A stretch of DNA of 64,000 nt from Vibrio pomeroyi (GCF_024347595.1 NZ_AP025506.1:3571863-3635862), one strand, 5' to 3'; positions 1 to 13,813 are shown, counted from the stretch's first letter. The notes: generated by a model from the letters alone, not told the origin. Made by a program: numbers and translations.

Positions 1-326
1 TTGAGCAGCACATTGAGCCCCATCTTAAAGAAAGCGCCCTGCTGCATAAGAAGTACGTTATCCATCGAAAATGTAGAAAACGTCGTCAGGGCTCCAAGGA
101 AACCAAGGCCGATGATCTGTCTCCATGGTTCAGTCGCAACCATCTCATTTTCAAATGCGGCGATGAGCAAACCCATAATGAAGGAGCCGATCACGTTAAC
201 AGTTAGCGTACCGTAAGGAAAACCACGCCCTAACATCACGACACATAACTCTGAAATCAAATAGCGCGAACAAGCACCAAATGCACCACCAATGGCAATA
301 AAACCTAAAATAGATAGCTGACCCAT
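1..326 (-). CDS. crcB: CrcB/Fluc fluoride ion channel, partial (C-terminus beyond the left edge)
   Basis: The reverse strand from the ATG at 326-324 reads MGQLSILGFIAIGGAFGACSR and continues through GTLTVNVIGSF and GALTTFSTFS without a stop to the window edge. GGxxGAxxRY, the T-x-x-V-N-x-x-G-S-F block and the TTFSTFS block are the signature of the CrcB/Fluc family, small dual-topology membrane proteins that dimerise and export fluoride. About 108 codons are present and the family is about 125 residues, so only the last membrane helix is missing. A GGAGG ribosome binding site lies just upstream of the ATG. No fluoride riboswitch is evident in the 100 bases before it. Confidence 0.9.
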   Translation of the reverse strand, partial: MGQLSILGFIAIGGAFGACSRYLISELCVVMLGRGFPYGTLTVNVIGSFIMGLLIAAFENEMVATEPWRQIIGLGFLGALTTFSTFSMDNVLLMQQGAFFKMGLNVLL

Positions 327-426
327 GAATCCTCCCAAATAACAGTCCCTATATTCTAGCTTTACCACCGATAAAAGCGAGGGTAGAAACTAAGAATGCA
401 TGCGCAAATATTAAACGTTACAGGTG

Positions 427-1809
427 TCACTTAACTTCAATATATCCCATCAACCCCGTTTTCATGTGCTCAATTACATGACAGTGGTACATCCAACGCC
501 CTGGGTTGTCTGCAACAAACGCAGCTTTCGCTCGACCATTTTTCCCAAGTAACACAGTGTCGGTATGGAAAGGTTCTTCTATTTTTTTACCATCAAGTTC
601 CAGTACTGTGAATGTATGACCATGAATATGAATTGGATGATGGTATTGAGTGACATTCTTTAGATCGAATATATAAGTTTTGCCTAACTCCAAAGTCGCC
701 AACGGATCTGGAATATTGTCTTTGCTCATTCCCTCCCACGCGCGTTTATTCGTAAGCCAAAACTTAGGCATCGACTTCCCATCTTTAGATACCGGTGATA
801 CCGCTCCTTCCCACTCAAACACAAAATCAATTTCTTCTGCGTTAACGAGATCTAAGTTAGGCACAGGATTGAGAGGCAATGAAGGAAGTGTTTGGCCTTC
901 TATTAGCGTGGAATCTACAACCTTAAACTCACATAAGGAAAAAGGAAAGCGTCCCTTCATTTGCAAAACATTCACTCGCTCCCCCGCCTTGGGAGCAATC
1001 AACCCGAGATCGACACGCATACCTGGGCCAATTTTGTGTTGAGTCAGCTTATAAGGTGTCTTTACAGGGTTACCATCAATGGCAATGACCCATGCTTCAG
1101 CACCTTCAATAGCTATCGGATAGGTAATCGTGTTATCAACATTCGCAATACGCAGCCTAGTCGTTGCGTGCTGCTTCAATTGATAGATAGGTTCATGTAC
1201 TCCATTGACGCTACTCCACTCTCCTGGCGTACCCATACGAGCGCTGAGGCGAGGGATCATCAAGTCTTTCCACTGACCTTGTTTGTCGATATGCCAATGT
1301 TTCAGCATCAGAGCATGCTCTTCATCGAACTGAACTGGCGCACTCTCTTCGACAATAATAAGCCCGACCAAGCCCATACCAAGTTGCTTAACACTGTTCA
1401 TGTGCGGGTGATACCAGAATGTGCCCGCATCTGGTGGCGTAAACTCATAGACAAACGTTTCACCGGGCATAATAGGAGGCTGACTTAAGAAAGGTACCCC
1501 GTCCATTTCGATCGGAATTCTCAGGCCATGCCAATGAATTGTGGTCGGTTCTGATAGCTTGTTTGTAAATCGAATCGTTACCTTTTCGCCTTGTCGACAG
1601 CGAATAATCGGCGCTGGAATCTGTCCATTAAAGACTAAAACATTAGTACTAAATCCCTTCACCAACTCAGCGGTTGAAGGCTCAGCAGTTAAGTCATAAA
1701 CGAACTTTCCTTGCTCATCAACAGACCGCTTCATTGAGCAAGCAGGTAGGACGGTTAGTGCAGATATAGCGAGAGATGATTGAATAAACTTACGACGGGA
1801 AATATCCAT
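427..1809 (-). CDS. Tat-exported multicopper oxidase (CueO/laccase-like)
   Basis: A 460-residue three-cupredoxin-domain oxidase that should couple oxidation of Cu(I), Fe(II) or phenols to reduction of O2 in the periplasm. The N-terminus has a twin-arginine motif (SRRKFI, residues 4-9), a hydrophobic stretch and LPAC with Cys24, so it may be a Tat-exported lipoprotein. Copper-ligand motifs are all present: HWHG (92-95), WYHPH (132-136), HPIHIHGH (about 393-400) and HCHVIEH (442-448). The position usually filled by the axial Met of the type 1 copper (five after the last His) is Leu453, followed by Met454. There is no Met-rich insertion like that of E. coli CueO. A Fur-like palindrome lies 45-59 bases upstream of the start, which suggests an iron-linked role. 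The substrate cannot be read from sequence. Confidence 0.9.
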   Translation of the reverse strand: MDISRRKFIQSSLAISALTVLPACSMKRSVDEQGKFVYDLTAEPSTAELVKGFSTNVLVFNGQIPAPIIRCRQGEKVTIRFTNKLSEPTTIHWHGLRIPIEMDGVPFLSQPPIMPGETFVYEFTPPDAGTFWYHPHMNSVKQLGMGLVGLIIVEESAPVQFDEEHALMLKHWHIDKQGQWKDLMIPRLSARMGTPGEWSSVNGVHEPIYQLKQHATTRLRIANVDNTITYPIAIEGAEAWVIAIDGNPVKTPYKLTQHKIGPGMRVDLGLIAPKAGERVNVLQMKGRFPFSLCEFKVVDSTLIEGQTLPSLPLNPVPNLDLVNAEEIDFVFEWEGAVSPVSKDGKSMPKFWLTNKRAWEGMSKDNIPDPLATLELGKTYIFDLKNVTQYHHPIHIHGHTFTVLELDGKKIEEPFHTDTVLLGKNGRAKAAFVADNPGRWMYHCHVIEHMKTGLMGYIEVK

Positions 1810-1853
1810 ATTTGTTGCCTTTTAGTAATGACGACCAAAATGTAACAAAATAT

Positions 1854-1868
1854 TGAGAATAATTCTCA
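1854..1868. promoter_or_regulatory. Predicted Fur box upstream of the multicopper oxidase
   Basis: The 15-base perfect palindrome TGAGAATAATTCTCA matches the Fur 7-1-7 consensus TGATAATNATTATCA at all but two symmetric positions. It lies 45-59 bases before the oxidase start codon on the minus strand, where a promoter would be expected. Predicted from sequence only. Confidence 0.6.
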
Positions 1869-2028
1869 TAAAGAAGTGCAGTTTGTGCTGTCGATTGTTT
1901 ATAAAAGACGCGGGGATAAGTAAGTACTTACACTGTTAAGGCTAGGTTCTGTTGAAGATAGGGATTATCGACTAAAAAGTAGAACCAACAGACGTAAAAA
2001 ACCAGTATTTCTGCCGAGGCTTTATATA

Positions 2029-2097
2029 TGGTAGGAGTGGAAGTTTAGACTCCTGACACGCGCTATTTTGGTAAGTCGGGGAATCCGCTGCTCTGAC
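2029..2097 (-). pseudogene. tRNA-Trp remnant A (most decayed)
   Basis: Resembles the tRNA-Trp 3' half, but the acceptor and T-arm are mutated: GGTAGGAGTGG and TTTAGACTCCTGA replace the intact GGCAGGGGTGG and TTCGAACTCCCAA. It has the same extra anticodon-region sequence (TATTTTGGTAAGTCGGG) as the other remnants and no D-arm or 5' acceptor strand. It cannot fold as a tRNA. Confidence 0.75.
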
Positions 2098-2154
2098 AAT
2101 ATTTTAGATTCAAAATGCAAAAAGGCTCTAACATTTCTGCTAGAACCTTAAATA

Positions 2155-2221
2155 TGGCAGATATGGAAGTTTAGACTCCCAACACGCGCTGTTTTGGTAA
2201 GTCGGGGAATCCGCTGATCTG
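2155..2221 (-). pseudogene. tRNA-Trp remnant B
   Basis: A 3' half of tRNA-Trp with mutations in the acceptor (GCAGATATGG for GCAGGGGTGG) and in the T loop (TTTAGA for TTCGAA), the shared 12-base net insertion in the anticodon region, and no D-arm. It is followed by an intact terminator hairpin (2247-2274). Confidence 0.75.
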
Positions 2222-2280
2222 AAAATGTATTAGATTCAAAAAGCAAAAAGGCTCTAGCATTTCTGCTAGAGCCTTAAATA

Positions 2281-2350
2281 TGGCAGGGGTGGAGAGATTC
2301 GAACTCCCAACACGCGCTATTTTGGTAAGTCGGGGAATCCGCTGCTATGA
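2281..2350 (-). pseudogene. tRNA-Trp remnant C (best preserved 3' half)
   Basis: Positions 2281-2316 are identical to the intact gene's acceptor 3' strand, T-arm and variable region, including the encoded CCA. The anticodon region carries the extra TATTTTGGTAAGTCGGG segment, and the D-arm and 5' acceptor strand are replaced by unrelated AT-rich sequence. It lies immediately past the intact gene's terminator. Confidence 0.8.
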
Positions 2351-2375
2351 AAATGTATTAGATTCAAAATGCAAA

Positions 2376-2403
2376 AAGGCTCTAGCATTTCTGCTAGAGC
2401 CTT
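2376..2403 (-). terminator. Rho-independent terminator after tRNA-Trp
   Basis: Twelve-base-pair stem (AAGGCTCTAGCA / TGCTAGAGCCTT) with a four-base loop. On the minus strand it is followed by a run of T (complement of 2373-2377). It ends the rrn-distal tRNA transcript, and copies of it occur in the repeat units further downstream. Confidence 0.85.
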
Positions 2404-2408
2404 AAATA

Positions 2409-2485
<77 letters not shown>

Positions 2486-2510
2486 AAAACTTTATCTTAC
2501 TTCAGATTCG

Positions 2511-2535
2511 AAAAAACCTCGCACTAGGCGAGGTT
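2511..2535 (-). terminator. Hairpin with T-tract between tRNA-Asp and tRNA-Trp
   Basis: Stem AACCTCGC/GCGAGGTT (2515-2522 and 2528-2535), loop ACTAG, followed on the minus strand by six T. It has the form of an intrinsic terminator but lies before tRNA-Trp, so it must be leaky or overridden by rRNA antitermination. Confidence 0.75.
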
Positions 2536-2545
2536 ATCGAATAAG

Positions 2546-2622
2546 TGGCGGAGTGGACGGGACTCGAACCCGCGACCCCCGGCGTGACAGGCCGGTATTC
2601 TAACCAACTGAACTACCACTCC
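2546..2622 (-). tRNA. tRNA-Asp (anticodon GTC)
   Basis: Acceptor GGAGTGG/CCACTCC, anticodon stem CCGGC/GCCGG around CTGTCAC (GTC), T-arm GCGGG/CCCGT around TTCGAGT, encoded CCA; 77 nt. It lies directly downstream of 5S rRNA in the same transcript. Confidence 0.96.
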
Positions 2623-2667
2623 GCAGTGGACTACTTGTCGTCGCTGACAAGTCGTTCATAATTTAAA

Positions 2668-2783
2668 GCCTGGCGATGTCCTACTCTCACATGGGGAAGC
2701 CCCACACTACCATCGGCGCTATTGTGTTTCACTTCTGAGTTCGGCATGGAATCAGGTGGGTCCACAATGCTATGGTCGCCAAG
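2668..2783 (-). rRNA. rrf: 5S ribosomal RNA
   Basis: The reverse strand contains the conserved 5S blocks CCATGCCGAACTCAGAAGTG and GCGCCGATGGTAGTGTGGGG and ends in a CGCCAGGC 3' strand that pairs with the 5' GCTTGGCG. Length about 116 nt. It is downstream of 23S in the rrn operon. Confidence 0.95.
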
Positions 2784-2876
2784 CAAATTTTAAAATTCGG
2801 AAAACTGTATTTAAAAGTAACTCTTCAAACTCATTCAAGGTCTGTCTTTGAGTCCACAAAACCCCTTGGGTGTTGT

Positions 2877-5768
<2,892 letters not shown>

Positions 5769-6075
5769 ATACAACCCGAAAGGGTCTTAGTGTATGGCAA
5801 CTAACCAAGGTTTTTGGTTGTCATTAAGAAGGGTTAATTCTCAATGACTGTTTGCCGGACTCAATGTGATTCAAACGAATTTGAATCGAATACAAGACAC
5901 TTGAATGTGTTTGTTGTGTTTATCTAAAAGATAAACATTGAGAACTTTTAAATTTGATTGAATTACTCGTAAGTAAATCAATCAGTCAGCTTTCCAAATT
6001 GTTAAAGAGCAAGAGTTTCAAAGTATTAAACTTTTAACCCATTTTTAAAAACTCTCCGAGGAGAATGCTTAAAGA
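5769..6075 (-). other. 16S-23S spacer, tRNA-Val to 23S portion, with boxA
   Basis: About 307 bases with no gene. It holds the spacer boxA at 5996-6010 and, flanking 23S, sequences that probably pair in the 23S precursor processing stem (the run CATACACTAAGACC... near 5769-5800 faces similar sequence left of 2877). I see nothing else in it. Confidence 0.6.
5996..6010 (-). promoter_or_regulatory. Spacer boxA rRNA antitermination site
   Basis: Minus strand GCTCTTTAACAATTT, identical to the E. coli rrn boxA core TGCTCTTTAACA and to the leader copy at 8336-8350. It recruits NusB-S10 so that polymerase crosses 23S without Rho termination. Confidence 0.85.
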
Positions 6076-6151
6076 TGGTGGGCGATACCGGGCTCGAACC
6101 AGTGACCCCCTGCTTGTAAGGCAGGTGCTCTCCCAACTGAGCTAATCGCCC
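6076..6151 (-). tRNA. tRNA-Val (anticodon TAC)
   Basis: Acceptor GGGCGAT/ATCGCCC, anticodon stem CCTGC/GCAGG around CTTACAA (TAC), TTCGAGC T-loop, encoded CCA; 76 nt. It is the last of four tRNAs in the 16S-23S spacer. Confidence 0.96.
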
Positions 6152-6180
6152 ATAAAAGTTTTAATTCCTTATGGAAGGAA

Positions 6181-6256
6181 TGGTGGAGCTATGCGGGATC
6201 GAACCGCAGACCTCCTGCGTGCAAGGCAGGCGCTCTCCCAGCTGAGCTATAGCCCC
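6181..6256 (-). tRNA. tRNA-Ala (anticodon TGC)
   Basis: Begins GGGGCTATAGCTCAGCTGGG; anticodon loop CTTGCAC (TGC), TTCGATC T-loop, encoded CCA; 76 nt. The acceptor stem GGGGCTA/TAGCTCC contains one non-Watson-Crick pair. Spacer tRNA. Confidence 0.96.
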
Positions 6257-6281
6257 ATATTTTTATTTCCTTGGGAGGAAA

Positions 6282-6357
6282 TGGTGGGTCGTGCAGGATT
6301 CGAACCTGCGACCAATTGATTAAAAGTCAACTGCTCTACCAACTGAGCTAACGACCC
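6282..6357 (-). tRNA. tRNA-Lys (anticodon TTT)
   Basis: Acceptor GGGTCGT/ACGACCC, anticodon stem TTGAC/a paired ATCAA arm around TTTTAAT (TTT), T-arm GCAGG/CCTGC, encoded CCA; 76 nt. Spacer tRNA between Glu and Ala. Confidence 0.96.
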
Positions 6358-6359
6358 AA

Positions 6360-6435
6360 TGGTATCCCGTAGGGGAGTCGAACCCCTGTTACCGCCGTGA
6401 AAGGGCGGTGTCCTAGGCCTCTAGACGAACGGGAC
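6360..6435 (-). tRNA. tRNA-Glu (anticodon TTC)
   Basis: Begins GTCCCGTTCGTCTAGAGGCC; anticodon stem CCGCC/GGCGG around CTTTCAC (TTC), TTCGACT T-loop, encoded CCA; 76 nt. First spacer tRNA after 16S, only two bases from tRNA-Lys. Confidence 0.96.
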
Positions 6436-6524
6436 ACTGGATTGAAGAACTTGGGAGTTCTTCGTCTCTTTTACTTTCTAAACCTAATCAATCTGTGTGG
6501 ACACTTATCGTGAGTATCTTCGTA

Positions 6525-8079
<1,555 letters not shown>

Positions 8080-8335
8080 AAGATTTTGTGACTCAACGAA
8101 TACTGACTTCAAAACTAATATTTACCGAAGTAAACATGTAATTCTAAAGCTATTACCATTCCAACAGAATGGTAATGAATTGACTGTGCCAAATAACCCC
8201 TCTCAGTAAAGAAAGTAATTATTCGTATTGGTCACTCAGTTCATTGAAATCATTTTGATTCCGAAGAATCTGTTTTATCTAACGATAAAACGTTTTGATA
8301 TTCATCAACGAGTGCCCACACAGATTGATAGGTTT

Positions 8336-8350
8336 AAATTGTTAAAGAGC
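8336..8350 (-). promoter_or_regulatory. Leader boxA rRNA antitermination site
   Basis: Minus strand GCTCTTTAACAATTT between promoter P2 and 16S, identical to the spacer copy at 5996-6010. NusB-S10 binding site of the rrn antitermination complex. Confidence 0.85.
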
Positions 8351-8385
8351 TTTTCCTTTTTGAGCTTCGCTCAAATCGGACGGCC

Positions 8386-8413
8386 ATTTTAGCGATTTAA
8401 GTTTTAGTGTCAA
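8386..8413 (-). promoter_or_regulatory. rrn promoter P2
   Basis: Minus strand TTGACA (8413-8408), 16-base spacer, TAAAAT (8391-8386), followed by a GC-rich GGCCGTCC start region. It lies about 125 bases downstream of P1 and upstream of boxA, as in other rrn operons. Confidence 0.75.
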
Positions 8414-8513
8414 CCACTATTTTCAAAACTTTTTTCAAGCGCTTAGCTTGGCTAATTTGACCTGCTGATTCGTTTTGGTTTCCTAAGAAGCCATCCCGTG
8501 TCAGCGAGGTGGC

Positions 8514-8541
8514 ATTATAGAGATTTCGATCACACTGGCAA
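8514..8541 (-). promoter_or_regulatory. rrn promoter P1 with A-rich UP element
   Basis: Minus strand TTGCCA (8541-8536), 16-base spacer, TATAAT (8519-8514), then a GC-rich discriminator GCCACC typical of stringently controlled rRNA promoters. An A/T-rich stretch (8545-8575) directly upstream looks like an UP element. The gap 8080-8661 holds this promoter, P2, boxA and the leader. I see no gene in it. Confidence 0.8.
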
Positions 8542-8661
8542 GCCCTTTTTTAAGTTTTTCTTACTTTTTTGATTGTTCGAGCGTTTTTTGTTCAAAACAC
8601 GCCGTTTTCACTAGTATTCCTCTTAATTAAGGGCTTAAGGTGCCTATATAAAGGAGGATTT

Positions 8662-9207
8662 ATGAGTTCAATACGCAGTTATAAAGGTATATCACCTCAA
8701 ATCGGGCAAGGTGTCTATATAGATACAAGTTCAGTACTGGTTGGTGATATCAAAATCGGGGATGACTCTAGTGTATGGCCTTTGGTTGCAGCTCGAGGGG
8801 ATGTGAACCACATACATATAGGCGATAGAACCAATATCCAAGACGGCAGTGTTCTTCATGTTACCCACAAGAATGCAGAAAACCCTGAGGGTTATCCTCT
8901 ATTAATAGGTAATGATGTCACTATCGGTCATAAAGTCATGCTGCATGGATGCACTATTGAGGATCGCGTACTCGTCGGTATGGGAGCTATTGTGCTAGAT
9001 GGTGTGGTTATCGAACAAGAAGTGATGATTGGTGCGGGAAGTTTAGTTCCACCTAATAAGGTACTTGAGAGTGGTTACCTATATGTAGGAAGCCCAGTTA
9101 AGCAAGCACGCCCATTAAATGATAAAGAACGTGCTTTCTTGCAGAAGTCGGCTGACAACTATGTTCAGAATAAAAATGACTACCTAGACTTTGTGCTACC
9201 AGTTTAA
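8662..9207 (+). CDS. yrdA: Gamma-carbonic-anhydrase-like hexapeptide protein YrdA
   Basis: The 181-residue product MSSIRSYKGISPQIGQGVYI... is a left-handed beta-helix protein of the gamma-carbonic anhydrase family, with zinc-ligand-type histidines in HVTHKN and GHKVMLHGC. The biochemical role of YrdA proteins is not settled. The frame is open further upstream to 8569, but a strong AAGGAGGA ribosome binding site at 8651-8657 and the family length select the ATG at 8662. Its 3' end overlaps the convergent DUF1488 gene by four bases. Confidence 0.9.
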   Translation: MSSIRSYKGISPQIGQGVYIDTSSVLVGDIKIGDDSSVWPLVAARGDVNHIHIGDRTNIQDGSVLHVTHKNAENPEGYPLLIGNDVTIGHKVMLHGCTIEDRVLVGMGAIVLDGVVIEQEVMIGAGSLVPPNKVLESGYLYVGSPVKQARPLNDKERAFLQKSADNYVQNKNDYLDFVLPV

Positions 9208-9473
9208 AGCGCTTTGATCTGAATTCGATTAGAGGAGTCATACTCCTCTTCTTCTATTAGCTCTTCTGCTAATTCTTCAATATCAAAACGAAGCTCTGAA
9301 AATACAGCCAACGCTTGTTTGCCTTCTTCTATATCTTTACCAGCCAATCGAGACAACTCTTCAATAAACACAACACATTCGATCAGTGCACCAGACTGCT
9401 GTGCTGGAAAAACGATAGACTGACTCTCTTCATCCCAATCTTGGATATCAGGAAATAAGATTGATTGATTCAT
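9204..9473 (-). CDS. DUF1488 family protein
   Basis: A small acidic 89-residue protein (MNQSILFPDIQDWDEESQSI...) recognisable as DUF1488 by its N-terminal INFPD-type block, the aromatic/acidic core and the late KQAL...RFDIEELAE segment. No function is established. There is no signal peptide or membrane segment, and the C-terminal half is very rich in Glu. It follows aroE by 16 bases on the same strand, so it is probably co-transcribed as the last gene of that unit. Confidence 0.75.
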   Translation of the reverse strand: MNQSILFPDIQDWDEESQSIVFPAQQSGALIECVVFIEELSRLAGKDIEEGKQALAVFSELRFDIEELAEELIEEEEYDSSNRIQIKAL

Positions 9474-9489
9474 TTTTATAATTACCTTG

Positions 9490-10320
9490 TTACATCTCTA
9501 GATTTCTTCGTAATTCTCTTAAGATCTGTTTGGTTCCCGGACGAAGACCACGCCATAGCATGAAGCTCTCTGCAGCCTGACCCACCAGCATACCTAAACC
9601 ATCATAAGCAGCATGAACACCATTATCTAATGCCCACTGATTAAATACCGTCGTTCCAGATCCGTAGACCATGTCATAGACGGCGCTGTTTGTATTAAAG
9701 ATGACATCGGAAACTTCAGGAAGCTGGCCACTTAGACCTGATGACGTGGAGTTAATGATGACATCAAAGCCTTCATTAACATCATTTAGTCCCATTCCTT
9801 TGATATTGCCATGTGAAGAAAACATCTCAGCTAGAAGTTCGGCCTTTGAACTGGTTCGGTTCGCCACCACCAATTGTTGTGGTTTTTGATCAAGAAGAGG
9901 CTGAATTACACCTCTTGCAGCTCCACCAGCACCTAGCAGGAGAACTCGAGCACCCTCTAATACCACTTGATGCTGAAGCAAATCTTGAACGAGACCCTCA
10001 CCATCAGTGTTATCACCGATGATCTCTCCGTCATCTAACTTCTTCAATGTATTAACTGCACCAGCTAATTGAGCCCTTTCCGTTAGGCGATTAGCAAACT
10101 GATAAGCGTCTTCTTTAAATGGCGCAGTGACATTACACCCTCTACCACCTTCGCTAAAAAAAGCTTTAGCCGCGATAACGAATTGGCCATGTTCTGGCTG
10201 CAATGCTGTATAGATAAGTTGTTGATTGGTTTGGCGAGCAAATAATGTGTGAATGAATGGCGATTTGCTTTGCCCAATAGGGTTACCGAAAACGGCATAA
10301 CGATCTACTTGCTGTGTCAT
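9490..10320 (-). CDS. aroE: Shikimate dehydrogenase (NADP+)
   Basis: Reduces 3-dehydroshikimate to shikimate in aromatic amino acid synthesis. In the 276 residues, the substrate loop [13 protein letters not shown] (12-24), the NVTAPFKE block with the catalytic Lys, the NADP-binding GAGGAARG and the NRTSSKAE phosphate-recognition segment are all visible, and the length is typical. It lies downstream of tsaC-hemF, from which a strong terminator hairpin (10348-10369) separates it, so it probably also has its own promoter. Confidence 0.96.
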   Translation of the reverse strand: MTQQVDRYAVFGNPIGQSKSPFIHTLFARQTNQQLIYTALQPEHGQFVIAAKAFFSEGGRGCNVTAPFKEDAYQFANRLTERAQLAGAVNTLKKLDDGEIIGDNTDGEGLVQDLLQHQVVLEGARVLLLGAGGAARGVIQPLLDQKPQQLVVANRTSSKAELLAEMFSSHGNIKGMGLNDVNEGFDVIINSTSSGLSGQLPEVSDVIFNTNSAVYDMVYGSGTTVFNQWALDNGVHAAYDGLGMLVGQAAESFMLWRGLRPGTKQILRELRRNLEM

Positions 10321-10342
10321 ATCCTTACCTAACAGAAATAAT

Positions 10343-10369
10343 AAAAAGGGTCATCTATATAGATGACCC
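10343..10369 (-). terminator. Terminator between hemF and aroE
   Basis: Perfect 22-base palindrome built on GGGTCATCTAT/ATAGATGACCC at 10348-10369, followed on the minus strand by five T and a further AT-rich stretch. It should end most tsaC-hemF transcripts. Confidence 0.8.
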
Positions 10370-10397
10370 TATCACTATCCCTATAAGGAAGGAAGAA

Positions 10398-11893
<1,496 letters not shown>

Positions 11894-11999
11894 GGGTGCC
11901 TCATTAATTCAGTTATCTAACTCACTAAGTGTACAAATTATCACTCACTGTGACTAAAGCTATTTGTTTATAAAATTTATCAATTAACAACTTAGACTG

Positions 12000-12015
12000 A
12001 CGCAAACGTTTTCCT
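12000..12015. promoter_or_regulatory. PurR operator of purEK
   Basis: ACGCAAACGTTTTCCT fits the degenerate PurR consensus ANGCAANCGNTTNCNT at every fixed position. It covers the -35 area of a promoter whose -10 is TATAAT at 12032-12037, so bound PurR would block purEK transcription when hypoxanthine or guanine is present. Confidence 0.85.
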
Positions 12016-12087
12016 TAAGCAATTTTACCCGTATAATGCGCGCAAAATATCTAATCACTAATTAAATCGTACCTGAAGGAGTTTGAG

Positions 12088-12573
12088 ATGACTGTCGGTA
12101 TTATCATGGGTTCTAAATCTGATTGGCCAACAATGAAGCTAGCTGCAGAAATGTTGGATCAGTTTGGCGTGGCGTACGAAACAAAAGTGGTTTCTGCTCA
12201 CCGCACACCTCAGTTGCTAGCAGACTACGCAACCAGTGCGAAAGAGCGCGGTATTAAAGTGATTATCGCTGGCGCTGGCGGTGCTGCTCACCTACCAGGC
12301 ATGGCGGCTGCTTTCACAAGCGTACCTGTTCTTGGTGTTCCAGTTCAATCTAAAGCACTGAAAGGCATGGACTCTCTACTTTCTATCGTGCAAATGCCAA
12401 AAGGCATCGCGGTAGGTACTCTAGCTATCGGTGAAGCGGGTGCAGCGAACGCTGGCATCCTAGCGGCACAAATCATTGGTACACACAATGAAGACGTGAT
12501 GGCAAAAGTAGAAGCGTTCCGCTCTGAGCAAACAGAAACGGTACTTGCTAATCCAAACCCTGCAGAGGACTAA
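12088..12573 (+). CDS. purE: N5-carboxyaminoimidazole ribonucleotide mutase
   Basis: Class I PurE, which isomerises N5-CAIR to CAIR in purine synthesis. The product of 161 residues starts with the GSKSDWPTM phosphate-binding loop and contains the SAHRTP block with the catalytic His and the [11 protein letters not shown] loop. Directly followed by purK (five-base gap), its partner enzyme. The PurR box upstream indicates control by purine availability. Confidence 0.97.
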   Translation: MTVGIIMGSKSDWPTMKLAAEMLDQFGVAYETKVVSAHRTPQLLADYATSAKERGIKVIIAGAGGAAHLPGMAAAFTSVPVLGVPVQSKALKGMDSLLSIVQMPKGIAVGTLAIGEAGAANAGILAAQIIGTHNEDVMAKVEAFRSEQTETVLANPNPAED

Positions 12574-12578
12574 TTCCC

Positions 12579-13709
12579 ATGCATGTTCTTGTGTTAGGCG
12601 CGGGCCAACTTGCTCGCATGATGTCCCTAGCTGGGGCACCGCTGAATATTGAAATTTCTGCTTTTGATGTTGGCAGCAAAAATATTGTTCACCCATTAAC
12701 GCAAGCGATTCTAGGCAACGGCTTAGAAAATGCGATAGAGCGCGCGGACGTCATTACAGCTGAGTTCGAACACATCCCTCACGATGTACTTGAAGTATGT
12801 GAGCGCAGCGGTAAGTTCTTACCGACTACTGAAGCAATCAAAGCTGGCGGTGACCGTCGTCTTGAAAAAGCGCTGTTAGACGAAGCGAACGTAAAAAACG
12901 CTAAGTACTATGTGATTAACTCTCGCAAAGACTTTGACGCTGCGATCGCTCACGTTGGCTTACCAATGGTACTGAAGAGCACACTTGGCGGCTACGATGG
13001 CAAAGGCCAGTGGCGCTTAAAGACACTAGACAATGTTGACGCGACTTGGGCTGAAATGGCCGAATGCATTGCAGCGACAGACAATCAAGCCATTGTGGCT
13101 GAAGAGTTTGTCCCGTTTGACCGTGAAGTATCACTGGTTGGTGCTCGCGGTACCAATGGCGAGATTCAAGTGTACCCATTGGCTGAGAATGTTCACACCG
13201 ACGGCGTGTTGAGCTTATCGACAGCGATTGATGACATTGAACTGCAAGAGCAAGCGAAAACCATGTTCACCGCAATTGCAGAACGCTTAGATTACGTTGG
13301 CGTGCTAGCACTTGAGTTCTTTGATGTTCAAGGTTCACTGCTGGTTAACGAGATTGCACCACGTGTTCATAACTCTGGCCACTGGACGCAACAGGGCGCT
13401 GAAACTTGTCAGTTTGAGAACCACCTGCGTGCTGTGTGTGGGATGCCACTAGGCAGCACTAAGCTGATTCGCCCAACCGCAATGATCAACATTCTTGGTG
13501 AAGATACCCTACCTGAAGCTATTCTGGCTCAAGGTGGCTGTCACGTTCATTGGTATGGCAAAGAGAAGCGTGCAGGTCGTAAGATGGGCCATATTAACGT
13601 GAGCGCTGACTACAACGCAGAACTGCAAAGAGCGTTGTGCTCATTGGCTGATATTCTTGATAAGCAAGCCTACCCGGCTGTGCATGAGTTTGCTGAGCAG
13701 ATGAAGTAA
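12579..13709 (+). CDS. purK: N5-carboxyaminoimidazole ribonucleotide synthase
   Basis: ATP-grasp enzyme that carboxylates AIR with bicarbonate and ATP to N5-CAIR, the substrate of PurE. The 376-residue product shows GAGQLARMM at the N-terminus, the ATP-grasp strand [13 protein letters not shown], and the metal/ATP-binding [16 protein letters not shown]. It is the second gene of the purEK operon, with a strong terminator behind it. Confidence 0.97.
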   Translation: MHVLVLGAGQLARMMSLAGAPLNIEISAFDVGSKNIVHPLTQAILGNGLENAIERADVITAEFEHIPHDVLEVCERSGKFLPTTEAIKAGGDRRLEKALLDEANVKNAKYYVINSRKDFDAAIAHVGLPMVLKSTLGGYDGKGQWRLKTLDNVDATWAEMAECIAATDNQAIVAEEFVPFDREVSLVGARGTNGEIQVYPLAENVHTDGVLSLSTAIDDIELQEQAKTMFTAIAERLDYVGVLALEFFDVQGSLLVNEIAPRVHNSGHWTQQGAETCQFENHLRAVCGMPLGSTKLIRPTAMINILGEDTLPEAILAQGGCHVHWYGKEKRAGRKMGHINVSADYNAELQRALCSLADILDKQAYPAVHEFAEQMK

Positions 13710-13751
13710 GCCTACATTGGTTTATGGATATAAAAAGTTCATTGGATATAG

Positions 13752-13781
13752 AAACGGCGCTCATTGAGCGCCGTTTTTTAT
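13752..13781 (+). terminator. Terminator after purEK
   Basis: Stem AACGGCGCTC/GAGCGCCGTT with a short ATT-type loop followed by T6. It lies 40 bases after purK and also faces the convergent yrdD. Confidence 0.85.
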
Positions 13782-13813
13782 TTCTGGTCACTCACTTACT
13801 GTGATTAGCATGA

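Larger units (their letters stand above)
1993..2408 (-). repeat. Tandem array of degenerate tRNA-Trp 3' halves plus terminators, period about 126 bp
   Basis: Downstream of the intact tRNA-Trp there are three truncated copies whose CCA ends fall at 2029, 2155 and 2281; the intact gene's is at 2409, so the steps are 126, 126 and 128. Each unit has part of the anticodon stem, a shared insertion, the T-arm and acceptor region, CCA, and a terminator hairpin (AAGGCTCTAGCA ... TGCTAGAGCCTT or a variant). A decayed fourth hairpin lies near 1995-2024. Decay increases with distance from the intact gene. The 180 bases between 1810 and 1992 hold only the Fur-like site and otherwise nothing I can name. 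Confidence 0.85.

Noticed and set aside
680..1488. Frames of 120 and 175 codons opposite the multicopper oxidase
   Set aside because: Antisense to a gene with intact copper motifs; no family and no start signals.
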